Shown: positions 26,272 through 41,139, counted from the stretch's first letter. The stretch is 64,000 bases of DNA from CAWAYR01 sp050250955 (GCA_050250955.1 JBFWNR010000002.1:1-64000); one strand, 5' to 3'. Notes: generated by a model not told the origin, from the letters alone. A program made the numbers and translations.

Positions 26272-27243
26272 ATGACGCGACCGGCGTCTCCCAGAACCGC
26301 CATCAAGCGCGGCGCGCTCGTCGCCGCCGCGAACTGGCCGGTGGTGGTCGTGCAGTTCGTCGCCGACACCATCTTCACCGCCCTGCTCGCCGTCCCGGTG
26401 GTGGGCGGGGCGATGCTCGTCGTGCTGACCTCCGGACTGGCGCCCGGCGATCTCATCCGCCTGGGCATTCGGCGCGCCGTCCCGGCCGTGGCCGCCGCGC
26501 TGCTGGCGCATCCGGTCGCCCTGGCCGCGTTCCTCCTCGCGGTGCTGCTGGTGCTGCTCGGCGGCTCGCTGCTGCTGGCGTTGATCAAGGGCGGCACGAT
26601 CGCCGTGCTGGTGGCCGCCGAGCGGGACGCGGGGCCCATCGAAGACCCGCCGCTGCGGCTGGCGGCGGTTCGCGCCGCCAGCCGCTTCTCGCTCGAGTTG
26701 GCGACCGCCGGCGCCCAGCGCCTGTTCGGCCGCTTCGCCGTCGCCGGCGGGCTGCTGCTGGTTGCCTATGCCGCCGTCTTCGGCGCCGCCGCCTTCGCCC
26801 TCATCGGTGGCGGCACGCCCAACTCGGCCTGGGCCGCCGCCCGCATCGCCGCCATCACCGTGGCGGTCGGCGCCGCGGTCACGGTCGTCAATCTCGTCTA
26901 CCTGCTCACCCAGATCGCCATCGCCGTCGACGATTGCGACGTGCGGACGGCGATCGGCCGGATGCTCGGCCTGCTGGCGGCCGCACCGGCGGCCGTCGGG
27001 CTGGTGTTCGCCAGCACCCTGTCGCTGCTGGCGCTCGGCGTCGCCGCGTCGCTGCTGGCGACGGCGGCGCTCGGCCTCATCGCCTTCGTGCCCTTCGTCG
27101 GACTGGCGGCGCTGCCGCTGCAGCTGGCAGCGTGGTTCGTCCGCGGCCTGGTCTTCCAGTACGTCGGCCTGACGGCGCTCGTCGCCTACGTGCAGCTCTA
27201 TCGCCGGTCGCGTCCGGGCGGCGTCGCCGGCGCGGCCGGCTGA
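26272..27243 (+). CDS. Multi-pass membrane protein of unknown function, 323 aa
   Basis: About six to seven hydrophobic helices, very Ala/Val/Leu-rich, with conserved polar sites only in loops (AERDAGPIEDPPLRLAAVRA, AVDDCDVRTAIGRML). No family was recognised with certainty; the layout recalls poorly characterised inner-membrane proteins of the DUF4013/glycerophosphoryl-diester membrane type. ATG 26272 follows a TATAGT box (26249-26254) by 17 nt. It is divergent from the large kinase and overlaps the 3' end of the propeller gene on the opposite strand by 46 bp. Confidence 0.7.
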   Translation: MTRPASPRTAIKRGALVAAANWPVVVVQFVADTIFTALLAVPVVGGAMLVVLTSGLAPGDLIRLGIRRAVPAVAAALLAHPVALAAFLLAVLLVLLGGSLLLALIKGGTIAVLVAAERDAGPIEDPPLRLAAVRAASRFSLELATAGAQRLFGRFAVAGGLLLVAYAAVFGAAAFALIGGGTPNSAWAAARIAAITVAVGAAVTVVNLVYLLTQIAIAVDDCDVRTAIGRMLGLLAAAPAAVGLVFASTLSLLALGVAASLLATAALGLIAFVPFVGLAALPLQLAAWFVRGLVFQYVGLTALVAYVQLYRRSRPGGVAGAAG

Positions 27244-28400
27244 GCGGCGGGTTCGGCGACGGCGGTGCCCGGCAGGACGTCGAGTGGCGCCGGCGCCGGT
27301 TCGACCCGCGGCGCGAACGCCATCAGCCGCCCGTCGCTGGACACCGCGAGGAGCCTGGTGCCGGCGGCCGGCCCGCCCAGACGCAGCCGGGTGTCCCCGG
27401 ACACTTCGCCGCTGCCGGCGATGGCCGGCGCCGGAACGCCACTGGCCGTCTCGAACGCCGCGATCTCCGAGGCCAGCGACGGCACCAGCACGAACCCGCC
27501 GGCGACCAGCGGCGAGCCGGCCGGGCGGTGGCCGAGCGCCTGGCGCCAGCGCAGGTTGCCGCTGCGCCGATCGACCGCGCGCACCAGATGGTCGTAGGCG
27601 ACGAAGTAGATCCGCCGGTCGTCGGCGGCGGCGGCGCCGACCGCGGCGCCGCCGACCCGCCAGCGCCACCGCGTCCGGCCGCTGCGCAGGTCGAGGCTGT
27701 GCACCGTGCGCCCCGCGGTGCCGACGACGAGCTGATCGTCGAGCCCGAGCACGCCGGTGACCGCCCCCTCGAGGCGCCGCGACCACAGCGACTGACCGGT
27801 GGCCAGGGCGAGCGCGACCACGCGGCCGTCGGCCAGTCCCAGGTACAAGGCATCGAGCGCCGGAGCCGGCGCCGTCTGCAGCGGGGCTCCGAGCGTCGCC
27901 GTCCACAGCGTCTCGCCGTCGGCGGCACGCAGCGCCGCCAGCGCTCCGTTCTCGAGCGAGACGACCAGCCAGCCGGTGTCCCAATAGGGTGGCGCCGCCG
28001 CCGGCGCCGGCAACGGCCGCTGCCACAGCACCCGGCCGGTCGCGGCGTCGTAGGCGCGCATGCCGTCGGCCAGGGCCGCGAAGACCCGTCCGTCGCCCAC
28101 CGCCGGCGCCCAGCCGGTCTCGGCGGCCACCGCCCAGCGGACGCGCCCGGAGTCCAGGTCGAAGGCCACCAGCCGTCCGCCGCGCATCGGCACGTAGGCG
28201 GTGTCGGCGTCCAGGGCCGGCGGCGCCGCCGCAGCCTGGCCGTCGGCCGACACCCACCGCAGGTCCAGTGTCCCGCCGGCGGCCAGCAGCGCCAGCCCGG
28301 CGGGCGGCGCCGGCGCCTGGGCGAGGACGGCGGTCGACGCCGCCAGCAGGGCGACACCGACCGCCAGACCACCACATCTTGCGGTCACGACGCGACGCAC
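27198..28400 (-). CDS. PQQ-like (BamB-type) beta-propeller protein, secreted, 400 aa
   Basis: Signal peptide from GTG 28400 (LAVGVALLAASTAVLAQA). Repeated blades of PQQ-like type follow: LVAFDLDSGRVRW, AYDAATGRVLW, LRAADGETLW, ALATGQSLW, LDLRSGRTRW, VDRRSGNLRW. BamB has this fold and helps insert outer-membrane proteins, but there is no lipobox here, so it is probably periplasmic or secreted and not strictly BamB. The Pro/Ala-rich C-terminus overlaps the facing gene by 46 bp. A TATTAT -10 box ends only 6 nt before the GTG, suggesting a leaderless transcript. GTG 28388 is an alternative start. Confidence 0.82.
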   Translation of the reverse strand: MRRVVTARCGGLAVGVALLAASTAVLAQAPAPPAGLALLAAGGTLDLRWVSADGQAAAAPPALDADTAYVPMRGGRLVAFDLDSGRVRWAVAAETGWAPAVGDGRVFAALADGMRAYDAATGRVLWQRPLPAPAAAPPYWDTGWLVVSLENGALAALRAADGETLWTATLGAPLQTAPAPALDALYLGLADGRVVALALATGQSLWSRRLEGAVTGVLGLDDQLVVGTAGRTVHSLDLRSGRTRWRWRVGGAAVGAAAADDRRIYFVAYDHLVRAVDRRSGNLRWRQALGHRPAGSPLVAGGFVLVPSLASEIAAFETASGVPAPAIAGSGEVSGDTRLRLGGPAAGTRLLAVSSDGRLMAFAPRVEPAPAPLDVLPGTAVAEPAAQPAAPATPPGRDRR

Positions 28401-28405
28401 CCCGC

Positions 28406-28412
28406 TATAATA
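28406..28412. promoter_or_regulatory. Shared -10 element of divergent guaA and propeller genes
   Basis: TATAATA gives a perfect TATAAT on the plus strand (for guaA, leader about 75 nt) and TATTAT on the minus strand for the propeller gene. No good -35 is visible for either. The overlap implies that both promoters cannot be occupied at once. Confidence 0.55.
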
Positions 28413-28492
28413 GCGGCGTCCTTCAACTCCAGAGGACATCCCCGCCTGCGACGACGCTGGCTGCAACCCCGACGACCTGTGACCCACGACCT

Positions 28493-30112
<1,620 letters not shown>

Positions 30113-30152
30113 GATCGCGACTGGCGGCTCGGGGCCAGCGGCTAGACCTTCG

Positions 30153-33692
<3,540 letters not shown>

Positions 33693-33700
33693 GGCGAGCC

Positions 33701-34657
33701 ATGGCCGACCTGCTCGAGTTCGAGGAACCGATCGGCGTCCTGCAGAAGGAGATCGAGGCGCTGTCGATGCTGCCGTCGACGCCCGAACGGCGCCGCGACA
33801 TCGCCCGTCTCGAGGAGCGGATCACGTCGATCCGCCGCGACCTCTACGCGACGCTGACGCCGTGGCAGCGCGTGCTGGTCGCCCGCCACCCGGCCCGGCC
33901 GACGACGCTCGACTACGTCGAGGCCCTGTGCACCGAGTTCGTCGAGATTCACGGCGACCGGCGGTTCGCCGACGACCACGCCATCGTCACCGGTCCGGCG
34001 CTGTTCCACGGCGCGCCGGTGATGGTCGTCGGCCACCAGAAGGGCCGCGACACCAAGCAGAAGATCTACCGGAACTTCGGCTACGCGCGCCCGGAAGGCT
34101 ACCGCAAGGCGCTGCGGGCGATGCAGCTGGCCGAGAAGTTCAGCCGCCCGATCCTGTGCTTCGTCGATACCCCGGCGGCGTATCCCGGCATCGAGTCGGA
34201 GGAGCGCGGCGTCGCCGAGGCCATCGCCCTCAACCTGCGCGAGATGGCCGTGCTCGACGTGCCGATCGTCATCGTCGTCCACGGCGAGGGCGGCAGCGGC
34301 GGCGCCCTGGGCATCGCCGTCGGCGACCGCGTGCTGATGCACGAGCACGCCATCTACAGCGTGATCCCGCCCGAAGGCTGCGCCGCCATCCTGTGGCGCG
34401 ACGCCAACCAGAAGGTGAAGGCGGCCGAGGCGTTGAAGATCACCGCGCCGGATCTGGTCGCCCTCGGCGTGGTCGACCGCGTCGTCGCCGAGCCGGTCGG
34501 CGGCGCCCACACCGCCCCCGAGGAGGCCGCCCGCCTGCTCGACGCCGCCCTGGTCGAGGCCCTCGCCGAGGTCACCGCGCTGTCGGGCGATACGCGTCTC
34601 GAGCAGCGCTACGCCAAGTTCCGCGCCATCGGGCGGGTCGGCCTGGTCGAGGCCTGA
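33701..34657 (+). CDS. accA: Acetyl-CoA carboxylase carboxyltransferase subunit alpha, 318 aa
   Basis: With AccD it transfers CO2 from biotin-BCCP to acetyl-CoA, the first step of fatty acid synthesis. Signatures: FVEIHGDRRFADDHAIV, VVGHQKGRDTKQK, FVDTPAAYPGIESEERG and the oxyanion region GEGGSGGALGI. Complete length. The gene pair dnaE-accA is widely conserved. ATG 33701 is 8 bp after the dnaE stop. accD is not in the window. Confidence 0.97.
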   Translation: MADLLEFEEPIGVLQKEIEALSMLPSTPERRRDIARLEERITSIRRDLYATLTPWQRVLVARHPARPTTLDYVEALCTEFVEIHGDRRFADDHAIVTGPALFHGAPVMVVGHQKGRDTKQKIYRNFGYARPEGYRKALRAMQLAEKFSRPILCFVDTPAAYPGIESEERGVAEAIALNLREMAVLDVPIVIVVHGEGGSGGALGIAVGDRVLMHEHAIYSVIPPEGCAAILWRDANQKVKAAEALKITAPDLVALGVVDRVVAEPVGGAHTAPEEAARLLDAALVEALAEVTALSGDTRLEQRYAKFRAIGRVGLVEA

Positions 34658-34664
34658 GGCCGGG

Positions 34665-36383
34665 GTGCCACCGCCGCTCGTCTGGAAGCCGCGTCCCTGT
34701 GACGAGGCGATCGCCTCCCGCCTGGCCGGCGAGCTGGGAGTGGCGCCGATCATCGCCCGGTTGCTGGCCATCCGCGGGCACCACGAACCGGAGCAGGCCG
34801 GGCGGTTCCTGCGCCCGTCGCTCGACCACCTGCTCGATCCCTTCCGGCTCACCGACCTCGCCCCGGCGGTCGAACGGCTGCTGGCGGCGACGGCCCGCCG
34901 CGAGCGGATCGTGATCCACGGCGACTACGACGTCGACGGCGTGACCTCGACGGTCATCCTGCGCCGCGCCCTGGAGCTGCTCGGCGCCGACGTGGCCCAC
35001 TTCATCCCCGAGCGGCTGCGCGACGGCTACGGCCTGCAGCCGGCGACCATCGACCGGCTCCACGCCGACGGCGCCCGGGTGATCGTCTCGGTGGACTGCG
35101 GCATTCGCGCGCCGGAGGCCGCCAGGCGCGCCGCCGCGCTCGGCGTCGATCTGGTCATCACCGACCACCACGAGCCCGACGCCGAGTTGCCGCGGGCGCT
35201 GGCGGTCGTCAACCCCAAGCGTGCCGATTGCGCCTATCCCGACAAGCATCTGGCGGGCGTCGGGGTCGCCCTCAAGCTGGTCCAGGCGCTGTGCCAGCGC
35301 AGCGGGCGCCAGGCCTGGCTGCCGGCGTTCGTGAAGATCGCCGCGATCGGCACCCTGGCCGACGTCGTGCCGCTGGTCGGCGAGAACCGCGTCATCGCCA
35401 AGCTCGGCCTGGAGCTGCTCTCGAGAGGTCCGCACAAGGTCGGCCTGCGCGCCCTGCTCGACGTCGCCGGGCTGAACGGCAAGGCGATCGACGCCTATCA
35501 CATCGCCTTCATGGTGGCGCCGCGCGTCAACGCCGCCGGCCGCATGGCCAGCGCCGATCTGGCCACCCGCCTGCTGCTGGCCTCCGACGAGACGCTGGCA
35601 GGGGAGGCCCAGGCGCTCGCCCAGCAGCTCGACGCCGAGAACACCCGCCGCCGCGAGGAGGAGCAGGACATCGTCGCCGCCGCCCGCAGGATGGTCGACA
35701 CCGATCCCGACATCGGGGCCCACCCGGTGCTGGTGGTGGCCGGGGAGGGCTGGCACCGCGGCGTCATCGGCATCGTCGCCTCGAAGCTGGTCGACGCCTA
35801 CTACCGGCCGGCCATCGTGCTGTCGATCGACCAGGGCGAAGCGCACGGCTCGTGCCGCAGCATCCCCGGCTTCGACATGCTGGCCGCCCTCGAGGCGTGC
35901 GCACCGATGCTGCACCGTTTCGGCGGACACAGACAGGCGGCCGGCCTGCAGCTCGCCGCCGCCGACCTGGCCGCCTTCCGCCGCGCCGTCAACGCCCACG
36001 CCATGGACCGGCTGGGGCCCGACGACCTGCGCCCGCACCTCCATCTCGACGGGACGCTGCCATTCGACGCGATCACCCCGGCCATGGTCGAGCAGCTCAC
36101 CGCGATGGCCCCCTTCGGCATGGGCAATCCCAAGCCGGTGTTCGCCGCCGGCCCGATCGACGTCGTCGACGGGCCGCGGCGGCTGAAGGAGCGGCACCTG
36201 AAGATGTCGCTCCGCCAGCACGGCCGGACCTTCCGGGCCCTGGCCTGGAACGCGGTGGAGAAGGAGCCGGTGCTCGCCGGACCAGGCGGCGCCCTGGAGA
36301 TCGCCTACTCGCTCGAGCAGAACGAATTCAACGGCACCACCTACACCGAGCTGCGGCTCGCCGACGCCCGGCGCCCGGCCTGA
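34665..36383 (+). CDS. recJ: Single-stranded-DNA exonuclease RecJ, 572 aa
   Basis: 5'-3' ssDNA exonuclease of the DHH family used in recombination and repair. Motif I is HGDYDVDGVTST, motif III is TDHHEP, and the DHHA1 domain carries GWHRGVIGIVASKL and RFGGHRQAAG. The C-terminal OB domain follows. Start GTG 34665, 7 bp after the accA stop, so it is translated in the same operon. Length is typical. Confidence 0.96.
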   Translation: MPPPLVWKPRPCDEAIASRLAGELGVAPIIARLLAIRGHHEPEQAGRFLRPSLDHLLDPFRLTDLAPAVERLLAATARRERIVIHGDYDVDGVTSTVILRRALELLGADVAHFIPERLRDGYGLQPATIDRLHADGARVIVSVDCGIRAPEAARRAAALGVDLVITDHHEPDAELPRALAVVNPKRADCAYPDKHLAGVGVALKLVQALCQRSGRQAWLPAFVKIAAIGTLADVVPLVGENRVIAKLGLELLSRGPHKVGLRALLDVAGLNGKAIDAYHIAFMVAPRVNAAGRMASADLATRLLLASDETLAGEAQALAQQLDAENTRRREEEQDIVAAARRMVDTDPDIGAHPVLVVAGEGWHRGVIGIVASKLVDAYYRPAIVLSIDQGEAHGSCRSIPGFDMLAALEACAPMLHRFGGHRQAAGLQLAAADLAAFRRAVNAHAMDRLGPDDLRPHLHLDGTLPFDAITPAMVEQLTAMAPFGMGNPKPVFAAGPIDVVDGPRRLKERHLKMSLRQHGRTFRALAWNAVEKEPVLAGPGGALEIAYSLEQNEFNGTTYTELRLADARRPA

Positions 36384-36450
36384 TCGCGACGCCCGGGCCG
36401 TCCCCGGCCGCCTTGCACCCCGCCGGCCTATCCGTCACCATGGTTTGGAC

Positions 36451-38559
36451 GTGACTGCCTGGCAGCGCCGCGCGCGCTCGTTCGCCGCCGTCGTCGGCCT
36501 CGCCGTCGCCGTCGGGGCCTACTGGGCGGCCGGCAACCGCCGCACCGTGGCGCCGCCGCCGCCGGTGACGCCCTTCGAACCGACCGTCACCGCGGTGACG
36601 CGCGGCGGCGACGCCGCGCAGTCGCGCGGCGCCCGCGAAGACTTCGCCCTGGAGTTCGTCGAGCAGAAGAGCTACAGCGACGGTCGCACCGTCGCCACCG
36701 GCCTCACCGTCCGGGTCGGCAACCGCGGCGGCAGGAGCTTCGTCGTCACCGGCAAGGAAGGCACCATCGGCGCCGAGCAGTCGTCGGTGGCGATGCAGGG
36801 CGACGTGAAGCTCACCGCCTCCGATGGCCTGGTCGCCACTGCCGAGACCGCCACCTACGCCAACGGGGAGGGCATCGTCCGGGCCCCGGGACCGGTGGCC
36901 TTCACCCGCGGCGGCACGCACGGGCGTGGCGTCGGCTTCTCCTACGACACCAACCGCGACACGATGTGGATCCTCGATCAGGCCGAGATCCACGTCGCCG
37001 GTGCTGACGACTCCAGCGCGATGGACGTCACCGCCGGCGCCTTCGGCGAGGCGCGCCGCGATCGCTATCTGCGCCTCGAACGCGGCGTCACGCTGGTCCG
37101 GCCGGGGCAGACCATCGAGGCCGACGAAGCCATGGTCTACCTGCTGCCCGATCGGGACGAACCCGATCGCATCGAGCTGCGCGGCAACGCCCGGATCGCC
37201 GGCGGCGAGGGGATGGGCACGCTGCGCGGCATGTCGGCGCGCGACATCAACCTCGACTACGCCGACGACGGCCGGACCCTCCAGCACGCCACCCTGGTCG
37301 GGCAGGGCCAGGTCACGCTGGCCGGCGCCTCGGCCGCACAACCCGGGCAGCAGCTCGGCGCCGAGTTCATCGACCTGGCCGTCGGCCCCGACGGGGCCAT
37401 CACCAGCCTCGACAGCCGCGAGCGGGTCGTCGTCACGCTGCCGGCCGCCGGGCCGACGCCGGCCCGCTCCATCCGCAGCGTCGAACTCACCGGCGCCGGT
37501 GCCGCCGGTGGCGGGCTGACCTCGATGCGCTTCCAGCAGCAGGTCGAATTCCGCGAGGGGAGCACCGCCGGCAGGCCGAGCCGGGTGGCGCGTTCGCGCG
37601 CGCTCACCGTGGCGCTGACCGCCGACGGCGTCCTCGATCGCGCCACCTTCACCGGGCAGGCACGCTTCACCGACGGCAGCCTGGAGGGCATCGCCGCCGA
37701 GGCCCGCTACTTCGTCGCCGACGACCGGCTCGTCCTCACCGGCCGCGACGGACCGACGCGCCCGCGGGTCACCGACACCGGGGTCCAGATCGAGGGTGAC
37801 GAGATCACGGTGGGGCTGGCCGCCAACACGATGCAGGCCACGGGCGACGTGTCGAGCGTGATGCAGCCGGCGGCCGCGCGTGCCGGCGACGGGCCGGCCC
37901 GCACCCCGGCGCTGCTCGACGGCGGCCAGGCGGTGTTCGCCAGCGCCGCCGGGCTCGAGTACGACAGCCGGCAGCGGCGCGGCACCTACACCGGACGGGC
38001 CCGCCTGTGGCAGGGCGACACGACGATCCGCGCCGAGCGCATCGTCCTCGACGAGGGCCGCGGCGACCTCGAGGCCGGCGGCGGGGTGCAGTCGACCCTG
38101 GCGATCGCCTCGCCGGCGGCCGCCGACGCGGCGCCGCCAGCCACGCCCGCCCGCGGCACCATCGCCCGCGGCGAGACGATGCGCTTCACCGACGCGGCGC
38201 GCGCCGTCACCTACACCACCGGCGCCCGCGTGAGCGGTCCGCAGGGCGACCTCGCCGCCGATCGCATCGAGCTGGTCCTGGCCGAGAGCGGCCGCGATCT
38301 GGCTCGCATCGAGGGCTACGGTTCGGTGGAGGCCCGGGTCGACGGCCGCGACGCCCGCGGCGCCAGGTTGACCCACCTCACCAGCGACGGCCGCTACGTG
38401 CTCACCGGCACGCCGGTCCAGTTCACCGAGGACTGCCGGGTCACGACCGGCCGCACGTTGACCTTCTACGGATCGGCCGGTAGGATCATCGTCGACGGCA
38501 ACGACGCCACCCGCACGACCACCAAGGGCGGCGGACGGTGCACGCCGACTCCCCAGTGA
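36451..38559 (+). CDS. LptC/LptA-type lipopolysaccharide export protein (fused, 702 aa)
   Basis: One N-terminal transmembrane helix (SFAAVVGLAVAVGAYWAAG) is followed by a periplasmic LptC-like region and then OstA/LptA-type repeats up to the C-terminus (for example RVSGPQGDLAADRIELVLAE, LTHLTSDGRYVLTGTPVQFTED and GRTLTFYGSAGRIIVDGN). Separate LptC (~190 aa) and LptA (~180 aa) are replaced by one chain long enough to span the periplasm. It would carry LPS from the inner-membrane LptFGB complex to LptD. GTG 36451 is chosen; a TTG two codons upstream is possible. lptB lies downstream and the fused lptFG near 59 kb. Confidence 0.8.
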   Translation: MTAWQRRARSFAAVVGLAVAVGAYWAAGNRRTVAPPPPVTPFEPTVTAVTRGGDAAQSRGAREDFALEFVEQKSYSDGRTVATGLTVRVGNRGGRSFVVTGKEGTIGAEQSSVAMQGDVKLTASDGLVATAETATYANGEGIVRAPGPVAFTRGGTHGRGVGFSYDTNRDTMWILDQAEIHVAGADDSSAMDVTAGAFGEARRDRYLRLERGVTLVRPGQTIEADEAMVYLLPDRDEPDRIELRGNARIAGGEGMGTLRGMSARDINLDYADDGRTLQHATLVGQGQVTLAGASAAQPGQQLGAEFIDLAVGPDGAITSLDSRERVVVTLPAAGPTPARSIRSVELTGAGAAGGGLTSMRFQQQVEFREGSTAGRPSRVARSRALTVALTADGVLDRATFTGQARFTDGSLEGIAAEARYFVADDRLVLTGRDGPTRPRVTDTGVQIEGDEITVGLAANTMQATGDVSSVMQPAAARAGDGPARTPALLDGGQAVFASAAGLEYDSRQRRGTYTGRARLWQGDTTIRAERIVLDEGRGDLEAGGGVQSTLAIASPAAADAAPPATPARGTIARGETMRFTDAARAVTYTTGARVSGPQGDLAADRIELVLAESGRDLARIEGYGSVEARVDGRDARGARLTHLTSDGRYVLTGTPVQFTEDCRVTTGRTLTFYGSAGRIIVDGNDATRTTTKGGGRCTPTPQ

Positions 38560-38779
38560 CGCACGCAGCCCGTGGTGAAGGCCCCGCCGGCATTCGACCG
38601 ACGATGCATCGCCGCTCGCGGCGTTGCTCCTCCCTCGACTCCTGCTCGATATTCACCGCCACCCCACGAGGCACACCACGCCTCGCGGAGACTGCGGCAG
38701 TCGTCGCGCCCGGCGGTCGGCGCGCCTCGTCGGTCTCGGTGCGTCGCCGGGGCCGCCGTCACGGGCGGCTAGGGCGCGC

Positions 38780-39568
38780 GTGACCGACCGCCGCATCGAG
38801 AGCGGGGCCGGCCCCGCTCCCCACGCCCCGGACGCCGCCTCGGTGGCGACCCTGCGCACCGACGCCCTCACCAAGCGCTACGGCGGACGGACCGTCGTCA
38901 AGGGTGTCAGTCTGGCCATCAGCGCCGGCGAGGTGGTCGGGCTCCTGGGCCCCAACGGCGCCGGCAAGACGACGACCTTCTACATGACCGTCGGGCTGGT
39001 GGCGCCCGACGAGGGCCGCGTGCTGCTCGACGAACAGGACGTGACCGAGGATCCGATGTACGTCCGCGCCCGCAAGGGCATCGGCTACCTGCCGCAGGAG
39101 CCGTCGATCTTCCGCGGCCTGACCGTCGAGCAGAACATCCTCGCCATTCTGGAAACCCTGCCGCTGTCGGCCACGGCGCGGCGCGAGCGCCTGGCGGCGC
39201 TGCTGGCCGAGCTGGGACTCGGGCATCTGGCCAAATCACCGGCCTACACGCTGTCGGGCGGCGAGCGGCGCCGCGCCGAGATCACGCGGGCGCTCGTGAT
39301 GGCACCGCGCTTCATCCTCCTCGACGAGCCCTTCGCCGGCATCGATCCGATCGCGGTCACCGACATCCAGCAGATCATCTTCCACCTCAAGGCCCGGGGC
39401 ATCGGTGTGCTGATCACCGATCACAACGTGCGGGAGACGCTGCGGATCACCGATCGTGCGTACATCGTGGCTGACGGGGTGATCTTCAAGAGCGGCACCC
39501 CGCAGGCCCTGGCGGCCGACGACGAGGTCCGCCGCATCTACCTGGGCGCCGAGTTCCGCCTGGATTGA
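38780..39568 (+). CDS. lptB: LPS export ABC transporter ATP-binding protein LptB, 262 aa
   Basis: ABC ATPase powering LPS extraction. Walker A is LLGPNGAGKTTTFYM, the Q-loop is GYLPQEPSIF, the signature is LSGGERRRAEI, Walker B is FILLDEPFAGIDP and the H-loop is ITDHNVRETL. All are typical of LptB. The first 25 residues are a variable extension from GTG 38780. The 220 bp between the LptC/A stop and this start holds no convincing gene. rpoN follows after 118 bp, the classic lptB-rpoN order. Confidence 0.95.
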   Translation: MTDRRIESGAGPAPHAPDAASVATLRTDALTKRYGGRTVVKGVSLAISAGEVVGLLGPNGAGKTTTFYMTVGLVAPDEGRVLLDEQDVTEDPMYVRARKGIGYLPQEPSIFRGLTVEQNILAILETLPLSATARRERLAALLAELGLGHLAKSPAYTLSGGERRRAEITRALVMAPRFILLDEPFAGIDPIAVTDIQQIIFHLKARGIGVLITDHNVRETLRITDRAYIVADGVIFKSGTPQALAADDEVRRIYLGAEFRLD

Positions 39569-39608
39569 CCGCGCCGACCCGCCCGACGACCGCGGCTGCG
39601 TTGAAAGC

Positions 39609-39639
39609 TGGCATGAGTTTCGCGTTAGGCTGGTAGAAT
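39609..39639 (+). promoter_or_regulatory. rpoN promoter region: TAGAAT box and a weak -24/-12 match
   Basis: A TAGAAT box (39634-39639) lies 47 nt before the rpoN ATG. Just upstream, TGGCAT-N5-TCGC at 39609-39623 matches the sigma-54 consensus at 8 of 10 positions with correct spacing. The -10 has no good -35. Which is used, or whether both are, cannot be decided from sequence. Confidence 0.35.
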
Positions 39640-39686
39640 CGATCCCGCGGGCGCGGCCCGCCGGACCGGACCGCCGGTCGTCGTCC

Positions 39687-41123
39687 ATGGCCATTCATCA
39701 GAAGCTCCAGGCGAAGCTCTCGCAGAAGCTCATCCTGACGCCGTCGCTGCAGCAGGCGATCAAGCTGCTGCCGATGTCGACGCTGGAGCTCGCCGACATG
39801 CTCAACCAGGAGGTGGTGGAGAACCCCCTCCTCGAGGAGATTCCCTCGGAGGACCTCCAGGCCGCCGAGGCCCAGCCGGCGACCGACAAGGCCGACGAAC
39901 AGGACGCCCAGCGCGCCACCGAGGGCAAGACCGACAGCTGGGAAGACAACGACTACGAGTACTTCTTCAACGACTACATGGACGACAGCTACCGGTCGCG
40001 TGTGCCGACCGAGGTCAAGGAGCTGCCGCCCATCGAGAACACGCTGTCGACCTCGTCGTCGCTGACCGACCACCTCGAGTGGCAGTTGTCGCTGAAGACC
40101 GACGACCCCGACGAGCGGGCCATCGGCAGCGCGATCATCGGCAACCTCGACGACGACGGCATCCTGGTCGCCTCGGTCAGCGAGATCGCCCAGATGGGGC
40201 CGTGGCCGATCGACAAGGTCGAGCAGACGCTGCGCCTGGTCCAGACCTTCGACCCGACCGGGGTCGCCGCCCGCGATCTCCAGGAGTGCCTGACCCTGCA
40301 GCTGCGCCACCTCGGGCTCGAGGGCACGCCGGCCGAGCGCATCGTCGCCGAGCACATGCGCCTGCTGCAGAACCACCAGATTCCCGAGCTGTCGCGCAAG
40401 ATGGGGCTGTCGATCGACGACCTGCGCGAGCACATCGAGGTCATCCGCCACCTCGACCCCAAGCCAGGGGCGCGCTACAACGCCCGGGCGCCGGAATACG
40501 TGATGCCGGACGTCTACGTCGTCAAGGTCGACGACCAGTACGTCGCCGTCCTCAACGACGACGGCCTGCCGCAGCTGCGCATCAGTTCCTCCTACAAACG
40601 CCTGCTCGACAAGGACCAGGCCGACGCCGACACCCGCTCCTACGTGAAGGAGCGGTTCAACGCCGCCCGCTGGCTGCTCAAGTCGGTCGAGCAGCGCCAG
40701 AAGACCATCCAGAAGGTCGCCACCAGCATCATCAACTTCCAACGCGACTTCCTCGATCACGGCATCGAGCACCTGCGGCCGCTGGTGCTGCGCGACGTCG
40801 CCAACGACATCGGCATGCACGAGTCGACGGTGAGCCGGGTGGTGACCAACAAGTACATGCACACCCCGCAGGGCGTGTTCGAGATGAAGTACTTCTTCCA
40901 CAGCGGCATCAGCAGCTCGTTCGGCGACGCCGTGTCGTCGGTGACGATCAAGCAGCGGATCCGCAAGATCATCGAGGCCGAGGACCCGCGCAAGCCGCTG
41001 AGCGACTCGAAGATCGTCAGCATCCTGCAGCGCGAGGGCCTGGTGCTGGCGCGACGCACCATCGCCAAGTACCGCGAGGAGCTGCGCATCCCGACCTCGA
41101 ACCAGCGGAAGGTGCTGTACTAG
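39687..41123 (+). CDS. rpoN: RNA polymerase sigma-54 factor, 478 aa
   Basis: Sigma-54 directs RNA polymerase to -24/-12 promoters. Region I is the Gln/Leu-rich start (KLSQKLILTPSLQQAIKLL). Region II is acidic (the KADEQDAQRATEGK and DDSYR area). The core-binding domain, the HTH (VANDIGMHESTVSRVVTNKYM), and the RpoN box ARRTIAKYREEL near the C-terminus are all present. Length is normal. Sites at 1494-1509 and 9275-9290 are likely targets within the window. hprK begins 16 bp downstream; no hpf gene is between them. Confidence 0.97.
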   Translation: MAIHQKLQAKLSQKLILTPSLQQAIKLLPMSTLELADMLNQEVVENPLLEEIPSEDLQAAEAQPATDKADEQDAQRATEGKTDSWEDNDYEYFFNDYMDDSYRSRVPTEVKELPPIENTLSTSSSLTDHLEWQLSLKTDDPDERAIGSAIIGNLDDDGILVASVSEIAQMGPWPIDKVEQTLRLVQTFDPTGVAARDLQECLTLQLRHLGLEGTPAERIVAEHMRLLQNHQIPELSRKMGLSIDDLREHIEVIRHLDPKPGARYNARAPEYVMPDVYVVKVDDQYVAVLNDDGLPQLRISSSYKRLLDKDQADADTRSYVKERFNAARWLLKSVEQRQKTIQKVATSIINFQRDFLDHGIEHLRPLVLRDVANDIGMHESTVSRVVTNKYMHTPQGVFEMKYFFHSGISSSFGDAVSSVTIKQRIRKIIEAEDPRKPLSDSKIVSILQREGLVLARRTIAKYREELRIPTSNQRKVLY

Positions 41124-41139
41124 CCCCTTCCCGCTCGAC

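Noticed and set aside
38538..38783. 81-codon frame between LptC/A and lptB
   Set aside because: No family resemblance, Arg/Ser-rich composition and no ribosome-binding site.
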